From IMG/VR virus record IMGVR_UViG_3300037070_002295, positions 1 to 37,825 of that record: DNA of 37,825 nt; one strand, written 5' to 3'. Below the pieces are notes generated by a model. It saw nothing but the letters and a program-made list of their open reading frames with translations, was not told the origin of the DNA and searched no databases. This document shows, piece after piece, positions 28,029-37,825 of the stretch. A program made the translations under genes and the position numbers. The DNA comes from a virus. The first letter of the stretch is position 1. The number at the start of each line of letters is the position of its first letter.

Positions 28029-29339
28029 ATGGCGTGGGAAGGCTACCTGACCCTCGACGGTGTGGAGATCGCCAACCGGCAGAGGTTCGAGACCTACACG
28101 GGCACCCGGTCATGGTTCCAGCCGGTCTACCGCGCCGACGGGGTCGGCAACGCACTGGAACAGACCTACACCGACGTGGCCACCGACGTGGCCCCATGGT
28201 GGGACCCCGACGTGCCCGCCAGCCTCGACCTGCTCGGGTTCTACCCCATCAACATCGTCGGCCTCGAAGACTCCTCCCGCACCGTGTCCACCGTTGAGTC
28301 CACCCGCGACGGTGGCGTCCCCGGCAGGGTCCGGCACGCCACCAAGGAGGTCAATGTCACCGGGTTCGTCGCCGGAGGGAGCGAAGCCGCAGTCGAGTAC
28401 GGGCTGATCTGGCTCCGCAGGGTGCTGCTCGCCGGACTGTGCAGCCCACAGGACGCACGCAAGCAGGCCCTCGGCACCGAGATGACCTTCTTCGGCTACG
28501 AGCCACCCACACAGGCTGCCGCCGAGGAGGCGGAGATGTCCGCACAGATGGTGCGGGACGCCATCACCCGCACCTACCGGGGCACCGTGACCGCCACCGG
28601 GCCACAGGTGCTGTCCCGTCGCAAACTCGCCTGCGGAGACTTCGTCGCGCAGGTCCAGTTCACCTTCCGCATCGGCGACCCGGCCATCTACTCCAACTCC
28701 ACCCGAGTCTTCTCCGGTCTCCTCGACCCCATCGACCCCATCGTGTGGGGCACCACCGTCGAGGAAGGCGATGTCGACACCACCACCTTCGAGGAGGCGC
28801 TGTGCGGCCAGCCGCTGTGGGCACCGCTCTACGACCCCGAGTGCGCCGCAGCCATCACCCCACCCTCCCCACCGAACGTGCCGCTGGGCTGCTGGACCGC
28901 GCCCACTGAAGGTGCGACCTTCGACCGCACCGTGGTGACCATCCCGGCCACCACCTTCCAGACCTTCACCGAGATGATGCCGGTCCTGACCCTGACCAAC
29001 GTCAACGTCGAGCCCCTCCGCGACATCCGCATCCGCTTCTACCGCGACCCCCTCGACGACCTCGACCTCGAAGCAAACCCGTGCGAGTTCGTCTCCGACA
29101 TCGTGCTCTCATTCATACCGTCGGGCACGCTGATCATCGACGCCTCCTACGAGCAGACCCACATCACCACCACCGGCGGCAACACCCGGCGTGCAGACTC
29201 ACTGATCTTCGCCACCGACCAGCGCCCCGTCCGGTGGCCGGTCCTCGACTGCGGTGTGCAGTACCTGATGACCGTGGACACCCTCGGCTCCGACGACCCC
29301 CCGATCATCGACCTCGCCCTGATCGCAAAGTCGGTCTGA
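28029..29339 (+). CDS. Distal tail protein / minor tail protein
   Basis: 436 residues behind AAGGGTGG, directly after the tape measure, where the Dit-like protein belongs. The N-terminal half has GYLTLDGVEIANRQRFETYTGTRSWFQPVYRADG..., typical of actinophage tail-tip proteins. The middle has a helical linker and a Cys-containing loop (EALCGQPLWAPLYDPECAAA); the C-terminal beta domain (from about residue 295) looks like a sugar-binding or galectin-like module. It would form the hub ring at the tube end. Confidence 0.75.
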   Translation: MAWEGYLTLDGVEIANRQRFETYTGTRSWFQPVYRADGVGNALEQTYTDVATDVAPWWDPDVPASLDLLGFYPINIVGLEDSSRTVSTVESTRDGGVPGRVRHATKEVNVTGFVAGGSEAAVEYGLIWLRRVLLAGLCSPQDARKQALGTEMTFFGYEPPTQAAAEEAEMSAQMVRDAITRTYRGTVTATGPQVLSRRKLACGDFVAQVQFTFRIGDPAIYSNSTRVFSGLLDPIDPIVWGTTVEEGDVDTTTFEEALCGQPLWAPLYDPECAAAITPPSPPNVPLGCWTAPTEGATFDRTVVTIPATTFQTFTEMMPVLTLTNVNVEPLRDIRIRFYRDPLDDLDLEANPCEFVSDIVLSFIPSGTLIIDASYEQTHITTTGGNTRRADSLIFATDQRPVRWPVLDCGVQYLMTVDTLGSDDPPIIDLALIAKSV

Positions 29340-32300
29340 TGACCGATCCGGTCACACTCACATTCGGCCACACCGGCCAGTGGGCAGGGTTCCACGTCCC
29401 CGGCCCGGTCGGGGTTCTGGAACTGGAGATCCACGGGGCAGGCTCCGGAGGTGTCGCCGGTGGCCGCATCATCGGCAAGGTCCACGTCAACGGCGGCGAC
29501 CACATCTACATCCTCGTCGGCGACGAAGGCAAAGGCGGAGCCACTCAGGCCGGAGGTGGTGGAACCACCGGAGGCGGTGGCCCCGGCGGCAACGGTGGAC
29601 ACCCGTCCCGTCTCGGAGGTCGCTCCGGTGGCGGCTGCACCGAGATCCGGCTGAACAGTCCCACCGGTGACCTGATCGCCATCGCAGGAGGTGCTGGCGG
29701 CAACTCCGGTGACGGCGGACTCGGCGGACCCGGCGGCGGCGACCGGGGCGGCGACGGCAACAGGGCCGGAGGAGGCAGCGCCAACGTCGCCACCGGAGGC
29801 ACCCAGTCCAACGGCGGCAACGGCGGCACCGTCGGCTCCAACCCCGGCTACAACGGCTCGAACGCACCCGACGGCATCAACGCCCAAGGCGGCGCTGGAG
29901 GCCACTCCTCCGACGACAGGGCATGGGGCGGTGGCGGCGGAGGCGGCGGCTACCACTCAGGCGGTGGCGGACAGGCTGGACGCAACGGCGTCTTCTTCGG
30001 AGGCGGAGGAGGTGGCGGGTCCAACCGAGTGGGTGCCATGTACAACGTCACCACCAACGACCGCAACGGCTCAACCACCGAAGGTGTCCTCTACCTCACC
30101 TACGACCCCGACGGTGACCCCAACCCGGTCACCCCCACCGATGTCACGATCAACGGCGAAGCCGAGACCGCCGAGATGGCCACCCGGAGTCGGGCAGTGG
30201 ACATCAGGGCCAAGGTCCAAGACGTGGTCGGTGGCGGCTCCATCGTCGTCACCCCCAACGACGTGTGGGCCTACGTCCTGCTCTCCCCCTACGGCGACCC
30301 CGGCGACCCAGAGGTCCCCATCACCGACTACCGCAGCGTCCACATCGGTAACGGTGTCGAGGCCACCGGTGGTCACTCCACCGCCCACGCCGGTGGTCTG
30401 ATCGCCAACCGGCTCTACCACGGCCGGGTCTACACCCAAGACCGGCGCGGCCAGTTCTCCAACTCCTACGTGTCCATCTCGTTCTGGACCAACCGTCCAC
30501 CCAACCCTCCCGTGCCGACCTCCCCAGCCGCCGACACCGAGTTCGACTCCGACGACACCCTCGCCTTCGAGTGGACCGTCTCCGACCCGGACGCGGATGG
30601 CGGACACCCCGAGACCCAGAGCGCCTACGCCTTTCAGTACCGCCAACTCGCAGCCGCCGTGGTGGACCCCAAGACACGCAAGGTGCCCGGCCCGTGGGTC
30701 GTCGGCACCTTCCCCGGTTCCGCGACCAGCCACTCCTTCCCTGCCTCCAACCTCGCCGCAGGCAGATGGTACGAGTGGCAGGTAGCCTCCGCCGACCCCG
30801 ACGGGGCATGGTCGGAGTGGAGCGGCAAGCCGTCACGGACGTTCTACATCAACGCCGTCGCGGTTCCCCCGACACTGCTCAGCCCCATCGACGGCGAAGC
30901 CATCTACGCCGCCGACAACAACGTGTTCGAGTGGCAGTTCAACACCTCGCTCGCCGACGAGACCCAAGTGACAGCCGACATCCGCTTCCGTCCGGTCGGG
31001 GGCGACGAAGGTGACTGGGAGACCATCACCGGCGACACCGGCGAACCCGGCTCGGACGGACGCTGGCTGATCCTCGCCGAGACCTTCGTGGCCGGGATCA
31101 ACTACGAATGGCAGGCCCGCACCCACACCTCCAGCACCACCATCTCAGGCTGGTCGACCAGCGCGACCTTCTGGACCCTCAACCTGCCAGTGACCCCACC
31201 CGATGTCATCCCCATCGACGTGACCCGGATGCAGGAAGCGCTGGGCCAGTACAACAACCGGGTCTACGTCTACAGGCGCGGCGGTCAGATCCTCGTCGGA
31301 GAGATCAAGCCGATCTTCGACATCCAGTGGGACCGCAAGCGCGACGACCGCGGCTACTGCACCATCCACGTCACCGAATGGGACACCGAGTCCAAGGAGA
31401 TGCTCCGCTCGCTGAAGCCGTGGGCCCACGAACTGGTCGTGTTCCGCAACGGGGTGCGCTGCTGGGAAGGACCCATCACCCGCATCTCCGGCAACCGCGA
31501 GATTCTGGAGATCGAAGCACAGGACGTGATGGCCTACGTGTACCGCAGGATCATGCGCAACGGCTACAACGACTCCTACCAGATCGTCGCCGGACAGCAG
31601 GTCGGACTGCACACTGTGGTCTACCGAGCCCAGCGCATCATCACCAACGCGCTGATCTACGACGACCCCAACGTGCTGGCCTACCTGACCCCGATCCACA
31701 ACGTCGGTGACGCCGTCCAGTCGAGGATCGTCAAGGCCTACACCAAGACCGCCTTCGACGAGGTGGACGACCTCGCCGCCCACGCCGGGCTCGACTACTC
31801 CGTCTCCGGACGGCGGATCATCCTCAACGACACCCACCGACCCATCGGACGACTCCCCGAACTCGGCGACGGCGACTTCTCCGACCCGCCCGTGGTCACC
31901 GTCTACGGGATGACCTTCGCCACCGACTTCGCAGTCACCAACAACAACGGCTACTGGGGCATCGCCACCCGCTACGACGACACCCTGACCGAGACCGGAC
32001 ACATCGAACAGTTGGCCAGCGAGTACGGCGAGTCCGACCCATCCGACTCCGACGTAGGGGCCGAAGACCTCACCCCCGAGCAGATCGCAATCCTCATCGC
32101 CACCCTCACCGCACAAGCCGAACGCAACATCGCCAACCGGTTCCCCATGCCGGTAGTGGTCCGGGTCGCCGACAACTCCACACTGGACCCCGGCATCAAC
32201 CTCGGCATCAACCAGTTGGTCCCCGGCGTGTGGGCACCGCTGCGGTGCAACGAAGGACTCGTGCAGGCCAGCCAGTGGCAGAAACTGGACTCGATGACCG

Positions 32301-32392
32301 TCCGACAAGACAAGGACGGTGAGAAGATCAGCGTCGTGTTCTCACCCGCACCCAACGGAGGAGCCGACCCCGACGACGAGGTGATCGAGTGA
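29339..32392 (+). CDS. Minor tail protein: Gly-rich, Fn3-like and hub domains fused
   Basis: 1017 residues; ATG 29339 overlaps the previous stop. Residues about 30-235 are an extremely Gly-rich domain (GGGG runs alternating with strands such as [21 protein letters not shown]) resembling the ALK-type glycine-rich domain and polyglycine lattices of phage adhesins. Residues about 380-620 are two or three Fn3-like beta domains ([32 protein letters not shown]). From about 623 comes the actinophage tail-hub domain ([36 protein letters not shown]...). The hub part anchors it at the tip; the Gly-rich part likely contacts the host. Confidence 0.75.
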   Translation: MTDPVTLTFGHTGQWAGFHVPGPVGVLELEIHGAGSGGVAGGRIIGKVHVNGGDHIYILVGDEGKGGATQAGGGGTTGGGGPGGNGGHPSRLGGRSGGGCTEIRLNSPTGDLIAIAGGAGGNSGDGGLGGPGGGDRGGDGNRAGGGSANVATGGTQSNGGNGGTVGSNPGYNGSNAPDGINAQGGAGGHSSDDRAWGGGGGGGGYHSGGGGQAGRNGVFFGGGGGGGSNRVGAMYNVTTNDRNGSTTEGVLYLTYDPDGDPNPVTPTDVTINGEAETAEMATRSRAVDIRAKVQDVVGGGSIVVTPNDVWAYVLLSPYGDPGDPEVPITDYRSVHIGNGVEATGGHSTAHAGGLIANRLYHGRVYTQDRRGQFSNSYVSISFWTNRPPNPPVPTSPAADTEFDSDDTLAFEWTVSDPDADGGHPETQSAYAFQYRQLAAAVVDPKTRKVPGPWVVGTFPGSATSHSFPASNLAAGRWYEWQVASADPDGAWSEWSGKPSRTFYINAVAVPPTLLSPIDGEAIYAADNNVFEWQFNTSLADETQVTADIRFRPVGGDEGDWETITGDTGEPGSDGRWLILAETFVAGINYEWQARTHTSSTTISGWSTSATFWTLNLPVTPPDVIPIDVTRMQEALGQYNNRVYVYRRGGQILVGEIKPIFDIQWDRKRDDRGYCTIHVTEWDTESKEMLRSLKPWAHELVVFRNGVRCWEGPITRISGNREILEIEAQDVMAYVYRRIMRNGYNDSYQIVAGQQVGLHTVVYRAQRIITNALIYDDPNVLAYLTPIHNVGDAVQSRIVKAYTKTAFDEVDDLAAHAGLDYSVSGRRIILNDTHRPIGRLPELGDGDFSDPPVVTVYGMTFATDFAVTNNNGYWGIATRYDDTLTETGHIEQLASEYGESDPSDSDVGAEDLTPEQIAILIATLTAQAERNIANRFPMPVVVRVADNSTLDPGINLGINQLVPGVWAPLRCNEGLVQASQWQKLDSMTVRQDKDGEKISVVFSPAPNGGADPDDEVIE

Positions 32393-35300
32393 GCCAAGAC
32401 CGGGTCACCCCACAGAACACCTCCGACCTGCTGGTCCGCACCGAGAAGCGGCTCACCGCACTGGAACGCCGCCGCGGCTCCGTCGGGGACACCCTCTCCA
32501 TCATCGGCCCGACCCAGAACAGCAAGGCCGTCCGCATCCAAGACTGGAACACCTCGATAGCCGCCAACAACGGCTACGTCTGGTCACAACCCGGTGCCCT
32601 GCACGCCCCTGACGGGATCCGCACATGGACCGGCTCGGTGGTCTGCCGCTCCGACAACTCCGGCATGCAGGAAGTCTGGAACACAGACGACATCAACGAC
32701 GTGCGCTACTACATGCGCACCTTCACCGATGACGGCACCGGGCAAGGACGCACCTACTCCGACTGGCGCTCATGGGCCACCCCGTCCGGGCTGATCGAAC
32801 TGCCTGACCTCGGCCCAACCATCGACGAACTGCTCGCCGAGATGGCCGCAGACATCGACACCGCCGCAGTGGCGCTGTCGTTCTTCGAGCAGGACGGCGA
32901 ACCTGTCCCCGGTGTGTCCGGTGTGCCCGCCACCCTGAAGATCGGATCAGTGTGGGTCGACACCAACGACAACCGGCACACCTACTCATGGGACGGCGAC
33001 TCGTGGGTCTCCATCGAGTCCACCCTGTTCGCCGCCATCGACGCGGAACTCGCCCTCCAGCAGGCAGCCATCGAGGCCGCAGCCACCGCCGCCGACGACG
33101 CCATGGACTTCGCCGAGGCTCTCAACAAGACCTACCGGGCGAGTTCCGCACCCACCAACCCCGACTCCAACGGTCGGGCACTGGTCGCACAGGACACATG
33201 GTTCGACACCTCCACCAGCCTCAACGAGATGAAGCGCTGGTCCGGGTCCGCGTGGGTATCCGCCGACGTGGGGTTCACCGACGCCGACCTCGCCACCCCC
33301 ACCGTCACCGGCGGCATCATCCAGACCATCGCCACCGCTTCCCGAGGGATCAAGATCACCTCCTCGGCGCTGACTGCCTATGACGGCTCCGGTGTCACCA
33401 AGTTGGTGATCGACACTGCCACCGGCTCCATCACCATGTCCGGCAACGTCTCCACCGGCGGCACCATCGACGGTGCGGTAGTCACCGGCGGCACGTTGCA
33501 GACCGAGGCCACCACAGGTCGCGGGATCAAGATGAACTCGTCGGGGATGATCCTCTACGCCGCCAGCCCCACCGCTGCGTCCACCCCGATCTTCACCCTC
33601 AACGCAGCCACCGGTGCCGTGACCATGGACGGCTCCATCGCAGCCATGACCATCACCGGTGCTGTGGTCACCGGTGGAACCCTCCAGACCACCGTCACCG
33701 CAGCACGGGGCATCAAGATCACCTCGTCCGGGCTCATCGCCTACGCCGACGGCTCAGGTGTCGAGTCCGCCGGAACCACGATGGCCAGCCTGCTCGCCAC
33801 CACCGGGGTCCTCACTCTCGCAGGCGGGGTCCTCACCGGCGGCTCGTTGACCGGTGGGATCGTCACCGGCGGAACCCTCCAGTCCGAGGCCACCGCGGCG
33901 CGAGGGATCAAGATCAACAGCGCAGGCATGATCGCCTACAACTCCTCGGGCGTGTCCAAGTTCGCCATCGACGCCACCACCGGCAACGTCGCATTCGACG
34001 GGGCCATGACCGGTGGCGGCACCATCACCGGCCCGGTGTTCCAGACCGCATCGAGTGGCGAGCGCATCGTGGTCCGCAACGACGGGTCCGGCGGCATCAT
34101 CGAGTCCTACTCCGGTGTCACCGGGGAGACCCCCGGCGCGTTCGACCCGACCATCTACGGCAGCGGTCGCCCGACCGTGACCATCAAGCCCGGCACCGGG
34201 ACCAGTTTCTCGGACCAGCCACTGCTGACCCTGCTGACCGGTAACGGATCGTCCTCCTTCGCGGAGGTGTGGGCCAACGCATCAGTGTTCAGCGTTCGGC
34301 AGGGCACTCGACCCGGCACCGAGATATTCAGCGCCGTCGACTTCGGTGACACCTCCGCTCAGGTGACCATCGGCAGTGTCAGCCGGGACACCAACCTGCT
34401 GGCCTACAACGACGCGACGATCACCGGTGACCTGACGGTCAACAGCGACGGCCAGTTCGACGGGGACGTGAACGTCACGGGCACCCTCACCGCCAGTTCC
34501 GTCATCGGTTCCGGCGGGGTCTCCGACCTCGACGACCTCACCGACGTGGTGATCTCCTCGCCCACCACCGGCCACATCCTTCGCCACAACGGCACCAACT
34601 TCGTCAACGCCCTCGGCACCACCCACTTCTCGGCGGTGGGCCACGTCCACTCAGGCGCAGAGATCACCGCCGGGACCGTCGACCCACTCCGTCTCGGCTC
34701 GGGCTCCTCGATCACCACCAAGTTCCTTCGAGGCGACTCCACATGGCAGACCATCGCCGCCGCTGGCGACGTGGTCGGTCCCGCCTCCGCTACAGCCTCC
34801 CGCGTGGCGCTGTTCGACGGCACCACCGGCAAACTGATCAAGCAGGCATCGTTCCTCGACACCGACGTGGTGACACTGACCGGAACCCAGACGCTGACCA
34901 ACAAGACGCTGACAGCCCCCGCGCTGGGCACCCCCGCATCGGGGACGCTGACGAACTGCACAGCCCCGGCGTCGATCATCACCAGCGGCACGATGGCCGC
35001 GGCGCGTCTCGGCTCGGGGTCCGGTGGCTCCACGAAGTTCCTGCGCGAGGACTCCACATGGCAGACCGTCGCTGGTGCAGGTGGCGACGTGGTCGGCCCG
35101 GCGTCGTCTGTCAACAACGCCCTCGCCCTGTTCAGCGGCACCACCGGCAAACTCCTGCAAAACAGCACGGTCACGGTGGGCGACGTGGTGACGGAGACCG
35201 GAACACAGACGCTGACGAACAAGTCCATCGACGCGGCGCAGTTGACCGGCACCGTGGCGAACGCACGGCTGGACGCGGAGTTGCAGGCGCTGGCCGGGCT

Positions 35301-35757
35301 CACGTCGGCTGCGGACAAACTGCCGTACTTCACCGGTTCGGGCACAGCCTCTCTCGCCACGCTGACCTCGTTCGCGCGGGGGCTGCTGGACGACACCGAC
35401 GCAGCAGCGGCACGAACAACGTTGGTGGTCGCGCAGCCGGGTCTGAAGTACATCTACAAGGGCAACGTGAACGATGCGCCCGGAGACGTTGCTGCGGGCG
35501 AGTTGTGGCAGTCCGACGACAACTTCGGATTGGTGATCCACGGCACCGACAACGAAAGCCACGACAACTCTGACTTCTGGGCATCGCACGCCATCGGTGC
35601 GGTGTCCGTGCGCAACGCAGCGGGCGTCCTCGTGCTCGGGGCAGTGAGCAGCGTCTCCAACAACACTTGGGGCACTGGCAGTTTCACCCTCGGTACCGGC
35701 AATGAGACCGACACCACCGTGTTCACCATCGGCCAGCCCGTATACCTACAGCCATAA
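32389..35757 (+). CDS. Tail fibre
   Basis: 1122 residues; GTG 32389 overlaps the previous stop. The N-terminus has a short coiled coil ([19 protein letters not shown]) as in proteins attached to the hub. A helix-rich part follows (residues 195-250). Residues about 298-558 hold four or five repeats of the type [25 protein letters not shown]. From about 768 two copies of [11 protein letters not shown]...DVVGPAS...[12 protein letters not shown] follow, the latter a widespread fibre motif. The C-terminal 120 residues would form the receptor-binding tip. No chaperone-type autoprotease motif is seen. Confidence 0.8.
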   Translation: MSQDRVTPQNTSDLLVRTEKRLTALERRRGSVGDTLSIIGPTQNSKAVRIQDWNTSIAANNGYVWSQPGALHAPDGIRTWTGSVVCRSDNSGMQEVWNTDDINDVRYYMRTFTDDGTGQGRTYSDWRSWATPSGLIELPDLGPTIDELLAEMAADIDTAAVALSFFEQDGEPVPGVSGVPATLKIGSVWVDTNDNRHTYSWDGDSWVSIESTLFAAIDAELALQQAAIEAAATAADDAMDFAEALNKTYRASSAPTNPDSNGRALVAQDTWFDTSTSLNEMKRWSGSAWVSADVGFTDADLATPTVTGGIIQTIATASRGIKITSSALTAYDGSGVTKLVIDTATGSITMSGNVSTGGTIDGAVVTGGTLQTEATTGRGIKMNSSGMILYAASPTAASTPIFTLNAATGAVTMDGSIAAMTITGAVVTGGTLQTTVTAARGIKITSSGLIAYADGSGVESAGTTMASLLATTGVLTLAGGVLTGGSLTGGIVTGGTLQSEATAARGIKINSAGMIAYNSSGVSKFAIDATTGNVAFDGAMTGGGTITGPVFQTASSGERIVVRNDGSGGIIESYSGVTGETPGAFDPTIYGSGRPTVTIKPGTGTSFSDQPLLTLLTGNGSSSFAEVWANASVFSVRQGTRPGTEIFSAVDFGDTSAQVTIGSVSRDTNLLAYNDATITGDLTVNSDGQFDGDVNVTGTLTASSVIGSGGVSDLDDLTDVVISSPTTGHILRHNGTNFVNALGTTHFSAVGHVHSGAEITAGTVDPLRLGSGSSITTKFLRGDSTWQTIAAAGDVVGPASATASRVALFDGTTGKLIKQASFLDTDVVTLTGTQTLTNKTLTAPALGTPASGTLTNCTAPASIITSGTMAAARLGSGSGGSTKFLREDSTWQTVAGAGGDVVGPASSVNNALALFSGTTGKLLQNSTVTVGDVVTETGTQTLTNKSIDAAQLTGTVANARLDAELQALAGLTSAADKLPYFTGSGTASLATLTSFARGLLDDTDAAAARTTLVVAQPGLKYIYKGNVNDAPGDVAAGELWQSDDNFGLVIHGTDNESHDNSDFWASHAIGAVSVRNAAGVLVLGAVSSVSNNTWGTGSFTLGTGNETDTTVFTIGQPVYLQP

Positions 35758-35770
35758 GCCCACCATCGAC

Positions 35771-35797
35771 CGTTTAGCAACTAAACGCGGTTAGGCT
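35771..35797 (+). promoter_or_regulatory. Variant palindrome with TAGGCT box
   Basis: GTTTAGCAACTAAAC (35772-35786) keeps the GTTT/AAAC ends and 15-base length of the recurring palindrome but differs at three inner bases; the stem extends by C/G at 35771 and 35787. TAGGCT (35792-35797) follows, 24 bases before GTG 35822. Likely promoter and operator for the membrane-protein cassette. Confidence 0.5.
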
Positions 35798-35821
35798 TCC
35801 CTTGACCACGGAGGAGGGCAT

Positions 35822-36061
35822 GTGAACACCCACAAGCAGGGCGAGTCGCAGTCGCTTCCCGCGTGGGTCACGGTCACCGTGGTGCTGGTCCTGCTCGGCA
35901 CCTTCGTGTACAACATCGTGATCGTGGGCCCGGAAGGGTACCCGACCAACGTGATCATCGGCGGTCTCCTCGGGGCCTATGCTGGCATAGACCAGTTGCT
36001 CAAACGGCGCAAGGACGACACCCCGCCGCCTCCCCCGCCGCCTGACGGAGGGACCACGTGA
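35822..36061 (+). CDS. 79-residue membrane protein
   Basis: GTG 35822 follows GGAGGAGGG. A membrane helix at about residues 14-35 (WVTVTVVLVLLGTFVYNIVIVG) and a second weak one (NVIIGGLLGAYAGIDQLL) are followed by a basic stretch and a poly-Pro tail. Resembles small holin-like or anti-holin proteins in shape, but there is no family match I can name. First gene of a four-gene membrane cassette. Confidence 0.7.
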   Translation: MNTHKQGESQSLPAWVTVTVVLVLLGTFVYNIVIVGPEGYPTNVIIGGLLGAYAGIDQLLKRRKDDTPPPPPPPDGGTT

Positions 36062-36062
36062 C

Positions 36063-36203
36063 ATGTTGGTCCTGCTGCTGTTCGGAATCCTCGTCCCGGT
36101 GGCATGCGCCGCCGCCACCTGCTGGTTCGTCTTCAAGTACCTGCCCCCAGCCATCGTGAAAGCCCTCCAAGAGACACTCCGCCACGAAAGGCCCACTCCA
36201 TGA
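36063..36203 (+). CDS. 46-residue membrane protein
   Basis: MLVLLLFGILVPVACAAATC... forms one long hydrophobic helix (about residues 1-24) followed by a charged amphipathic tail with His and Arg. It begins one base after the previous stop and overlaps the next start by four bases. It could be a signal-anchor protein. Function unknown. Confidence 0.65.
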   Translation: MLVLLLFGILVPVACAAATCWFVFKYLPPAIVKALQETLRHERPTP

Positions 36204-36814
36204 GCGACCAGACTCCGAACGGATCGGCTCCCGGCAACACCGGCAACCTCGGTGAGCCGGGCAGCGCGGGCGTCGGAGGCACCGGTGGCACCGGCGGCAC
36301 CGGAGGCAGTGGAGCCATCGGGGAGACAGGCCCCAAGGGCGAGCCGGGTCAGCGGGGTGAGCGAGGCCGCAGAGGAGGCCTCTCCACCGAGGGGTGGCTG
36401 GTGGTCACCATCGCCTGCGTGATCATCGTCGGCCTCGGTGTCGGCGGCTGGCTCTACCAGCGGGAGAACGACAAGCGAAACGAGGTCGCCGACCAGCAGC
36501 GGACATGCCTCAACCTGTGGGCCTCCGACTTCACCGCGACTGTCAAGGTCAGGGCTGACGGAAACGCCGACCTCCAAGCCGCACAGGCCCGCAAGAACGC
36601 CGCCGACGACTCCGTTACCGACGTGTTCGTCGAGGCGTTTCTCACCGAGCCCCGGCCACCGGATGACGTGCTCGAACAGCACTTCACCACCGCGCTTCAG
36701 GAGTACGCCGCAGCCAAGACGAACCTCCAGACCGTCTCGGCGACCGTGGCACTGACCCAAGCGTCCAACCCCTACCCAGAACTCGACCTCAACTGCAAGA
36801 CCAAGCCCAAGTGA
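36200..36814 (+). CDS. Collagen-like single-pass membrane protein
   Basis: 204 residues. About 16 Gly-X-Y triplets (residues 12-60, such as GETGPKGEPGQRGERG) form a collagen-like segment before a single membrane helix (about residues 66-86, WLVVTIACVIIVGLGVGGWLY). A helical domain of about 110 residues with two Cys follows. With the collagen segment first and no signal peptide, the helix acts as an anchor; which side faces out is not clear. Collagen repeats are frequent in phage fibres but rare in phage membrane proteins. Confidence 0.75.
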   Translation: MSDQTPNGSAPGNTGNLGEPGSAGVGGTGGTGGTGGSGAIGETGPKGEPGQRGERGRRGGLSTEGWLVVTIACVIIVGLGVGGWLYQRENDKRNEVADQQRTCLNLWASDFTATVKVRADGNADLQAAQARKNAADDSVTDVFVEAFLTEPRPPDDVLEQHFTTALQEYAAAKTNLQTVSATVALTQASNPYPELDLNCKTKPK

Positions 36815-37218
36815 GCGCCTACGTCCGAGCGGGACTCCATGTGCTGCTGTGCACCACCGTCGCTGTCGCAGCACCCCTCCTGACGTGGGCCACCGGTGTC
36901 GACCCGAGGCTGGTCGGGATGGTCTCCGGGTCACTGGCCCTGTGCATCCTGTTCTTCCAACTCATCGACAGTTGGTCGATCACCACCCTGCTCGCCAAGG
37001 TGCTGGTGCTGGCACTCATCCTGTCGCTGCTGTTCTCGGTGATGGCGACCATCCAGTTGCGCCACAACCCGCTGCTCGTCACGGTCGTGACCTACCCGCT
37101 GATCGCACACCGGGTCGGCTGCATCATGATCGGCCTGTACTGGAGGTGGCTGCTGTGCTTCGACGTGGAGGAAAGCAAGCACAGGCTGGTCACCGAGGGC
37201 TCAGAACCCCCTGCCTGA
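36811..37218 (+). CDS. Polytopic membrane protein
   Basis: 135 residues; GTG 36811 overlaps the previous stop. About four membrane helices: AGLHVLLCTTVAVAAPLLTWA, LVGMVSGSLALCILFFQLI, TTLLAKVLVLALILSLLFSVMA and a weaker one at PLIAHRVGCIMIGLYWRWLL, ending in an acidic tail. Holin, superinfection-exclusion or transport-like roles are open. It ends the cassette before palindrome copy 5 and the terminator. Confidence 0.7.
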   Translation: MSAYVRAGLHVLLCTTVAVAAPLLTWATGVDPRLVGMVSGSLALCILFFQLIDSWSITTLLAKVLVLALILSLLFSVMATIQLRHNPLLVTVVTYPLIAHRVGCIMIGLYWRWLLCFDVEESKHRLVTEGSEPPA

Positions 37219-37242
37219 GCCACACAACCTCGATCTGGGCCG

Positions 37243-37257
37243 GTTTCGCAGCGAAAC
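37243..37257 (+). promoter_or_regulatory. Recurring palindrome GTTTCGCWGCGAAAC, copy 5
   Basis: GTTTCGCAGCGAAAC with central A and the 5' CG flank, 24 bases after the stop of the last rightward gene and before the terminator. Confidence 0.7.
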
Positions 37258-37285
37258 TGGGGTCCTAGGTCGTCCGGGCATGCGA

Positions 37286-37328
37286 AAGCCCCGCAGATCC
37301 CGTACAGAAAACGGGACCTGCGGGGCTT
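37286..37328. terminator. Bidirectional terminator between convergent genes
   Basis: AAGCCCCGCAG pairs with CTGCGGGGCTT and, across one A/C mismatch, TCCCGT pairs with ACGGGA around the loop ACAGAAA. It stands between the rightward late genes and the leftward gene at 37358-37690. Confidence 0.9.
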
Positions 37329-37357
37329 CTAGCGGGCGATGCTCGTGAACACCGCCC

Positions 37358-37690
37358 TCAGTCCGCGCTGGCTGCCACCTCGTCAGCATCAGCGAGCGCG
37401 AAGTCCGTGGAGTCGTCGGCGATGGAGTCGGGAGAGAATGTCACCGACACGTGACCACCCACGTCGTGCACCTCGGCGATCCGAGGGTCGTTCAACGCCA
37501 CCAGCCGGTCCTTCAGACCCTTGGAGGCCGTCTTGTCGAACTTGAACGTGCGGTGGACACCGAAACCGTCCGGGTCGTCGACCGCCACGGCGGTCTCGGA
37601 CCCCGCCTTGGAGTCCGGCTTGCGGTTGAGTCCCTCACGGACCTGACGGATCAAGGTCCGGGCTGCTCGGGGTGTACGACCGGCCATCAT
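37358..37690 (-). CDS. Leftward hypothetical protein
   Basis: 110 residues from ATG at the complement of 37688-37690 (a second ATG follows at once), with AGGAGC upstream. Basic N-terminal helix (RAARTLIRQVREGLNRK), a central beta/alpha part (FGVHRTFKFDKTASKGLKDRLVALNDPRI, then HVSVTFSPD) and an acidic C-terminal tail. No family recognised. It marks the switch to leftward transcription at the right of the structural genes, mirroring the leftward gene at the left edge. Confidence 0.75.
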   Translation of the reverse strand: MMAGRTPRAARTLIRQVREGLNRKPDSKAGSETAVAVDDPDGFGVHRTFKFDKTASKGLKDRLVALNDPRIAEVHDVGGHVSVTFSPDSIADDSTDFALADADEVAASAD

Positions 37691-37825
37691 GTGCTCCTGT
37701 TCTTGGGTTGAAGTGAGAAGTCGGGTGTTTCATCGGGCGATCACAGAGCCTGTCGCAGGATCTCCCTGCGCACCATGCCCGACCCTCACGGCTCAAAGGG
37801 TAGTTCTTCCTGCTCGCTCGGTGGA

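Overview
This window is most of the structural half of a tailed (siphovirus-type) phage or prophage of a GC-rich actinobacterium. The evidence is the GC-rich codon usage, the frequent GTG starts with ATGA or GTGA stop/start overlaps, and the order terminase, portal, MuF/protease, capsid, tail tube, connectors, frameshifted tail chaperone, tape measure, minor tail proteins and fibre. The host genus cannot be fixed from the sequence. No integrase, repressor, replication gene or tRNA gene is visible, so the rest of the genome lies outside.

Layout. A leftward gene (1-702) runs off the left edge and is followed by about 500 bases of non-coding DNA. A rightward early/packaging operon (1211-6942) starts behind a palindromic control region at 1332-1384. 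It holds a ribbon-helix-helix protein, many very small membrane or Cys/His-rich proteins, a VRR-NUC nuclease and both terminase subunits. Next come the portal (6946-8760) and a 1010-residue fusion of MuF, Nudix and capsid protease (8757-11789). These are followed by a small CxC protein, a decoration-like protein and a 42-residue secreted peptide with a duplicated KDSQWPG motif. A leftward lysis-like cassette (14404 back to 12598: M15-like peptidase, EEP-like protein, holin) interrupts the head genes. A divergent promoter region then drives the scaffold-fused capsid protein (14600-16273).

The tail section begins with a probable major tail protein (17468-18370), placed before the connectors. 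Then come Ig-like and glycosidase-like proteins, a 20-repeat fibre-like protein, the head-to-tail connectors (22094-24191), the tail assembly chaperone pair with a -1 frameshift, the 989-residue tape measure, a distal tail protein, a Gly-rich/Fn3/tail-hub fusion and a 1122-residue fibre. The right end is a cassette of four small membrane proteins, one of them collagen-like. It ends at a bidirectional terminator facing a leftward gene (37358-37690).

Two families of control sequence stand out. One is a perfect copy of the bacterial centromere site parS at 2591-2606. The other is a 17-base site, CGGTTTCGCWGCGAAAC, repeated five times in the same orientation at gene boundaries across the whole window (971, 6555, 12584, 24298, 37243). 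Together with recurring TAGGCT -10-like boxes next to small palindromes, and probable leaderless starts, they suggest a distributed operator system. The protein that binds it is not identified here.
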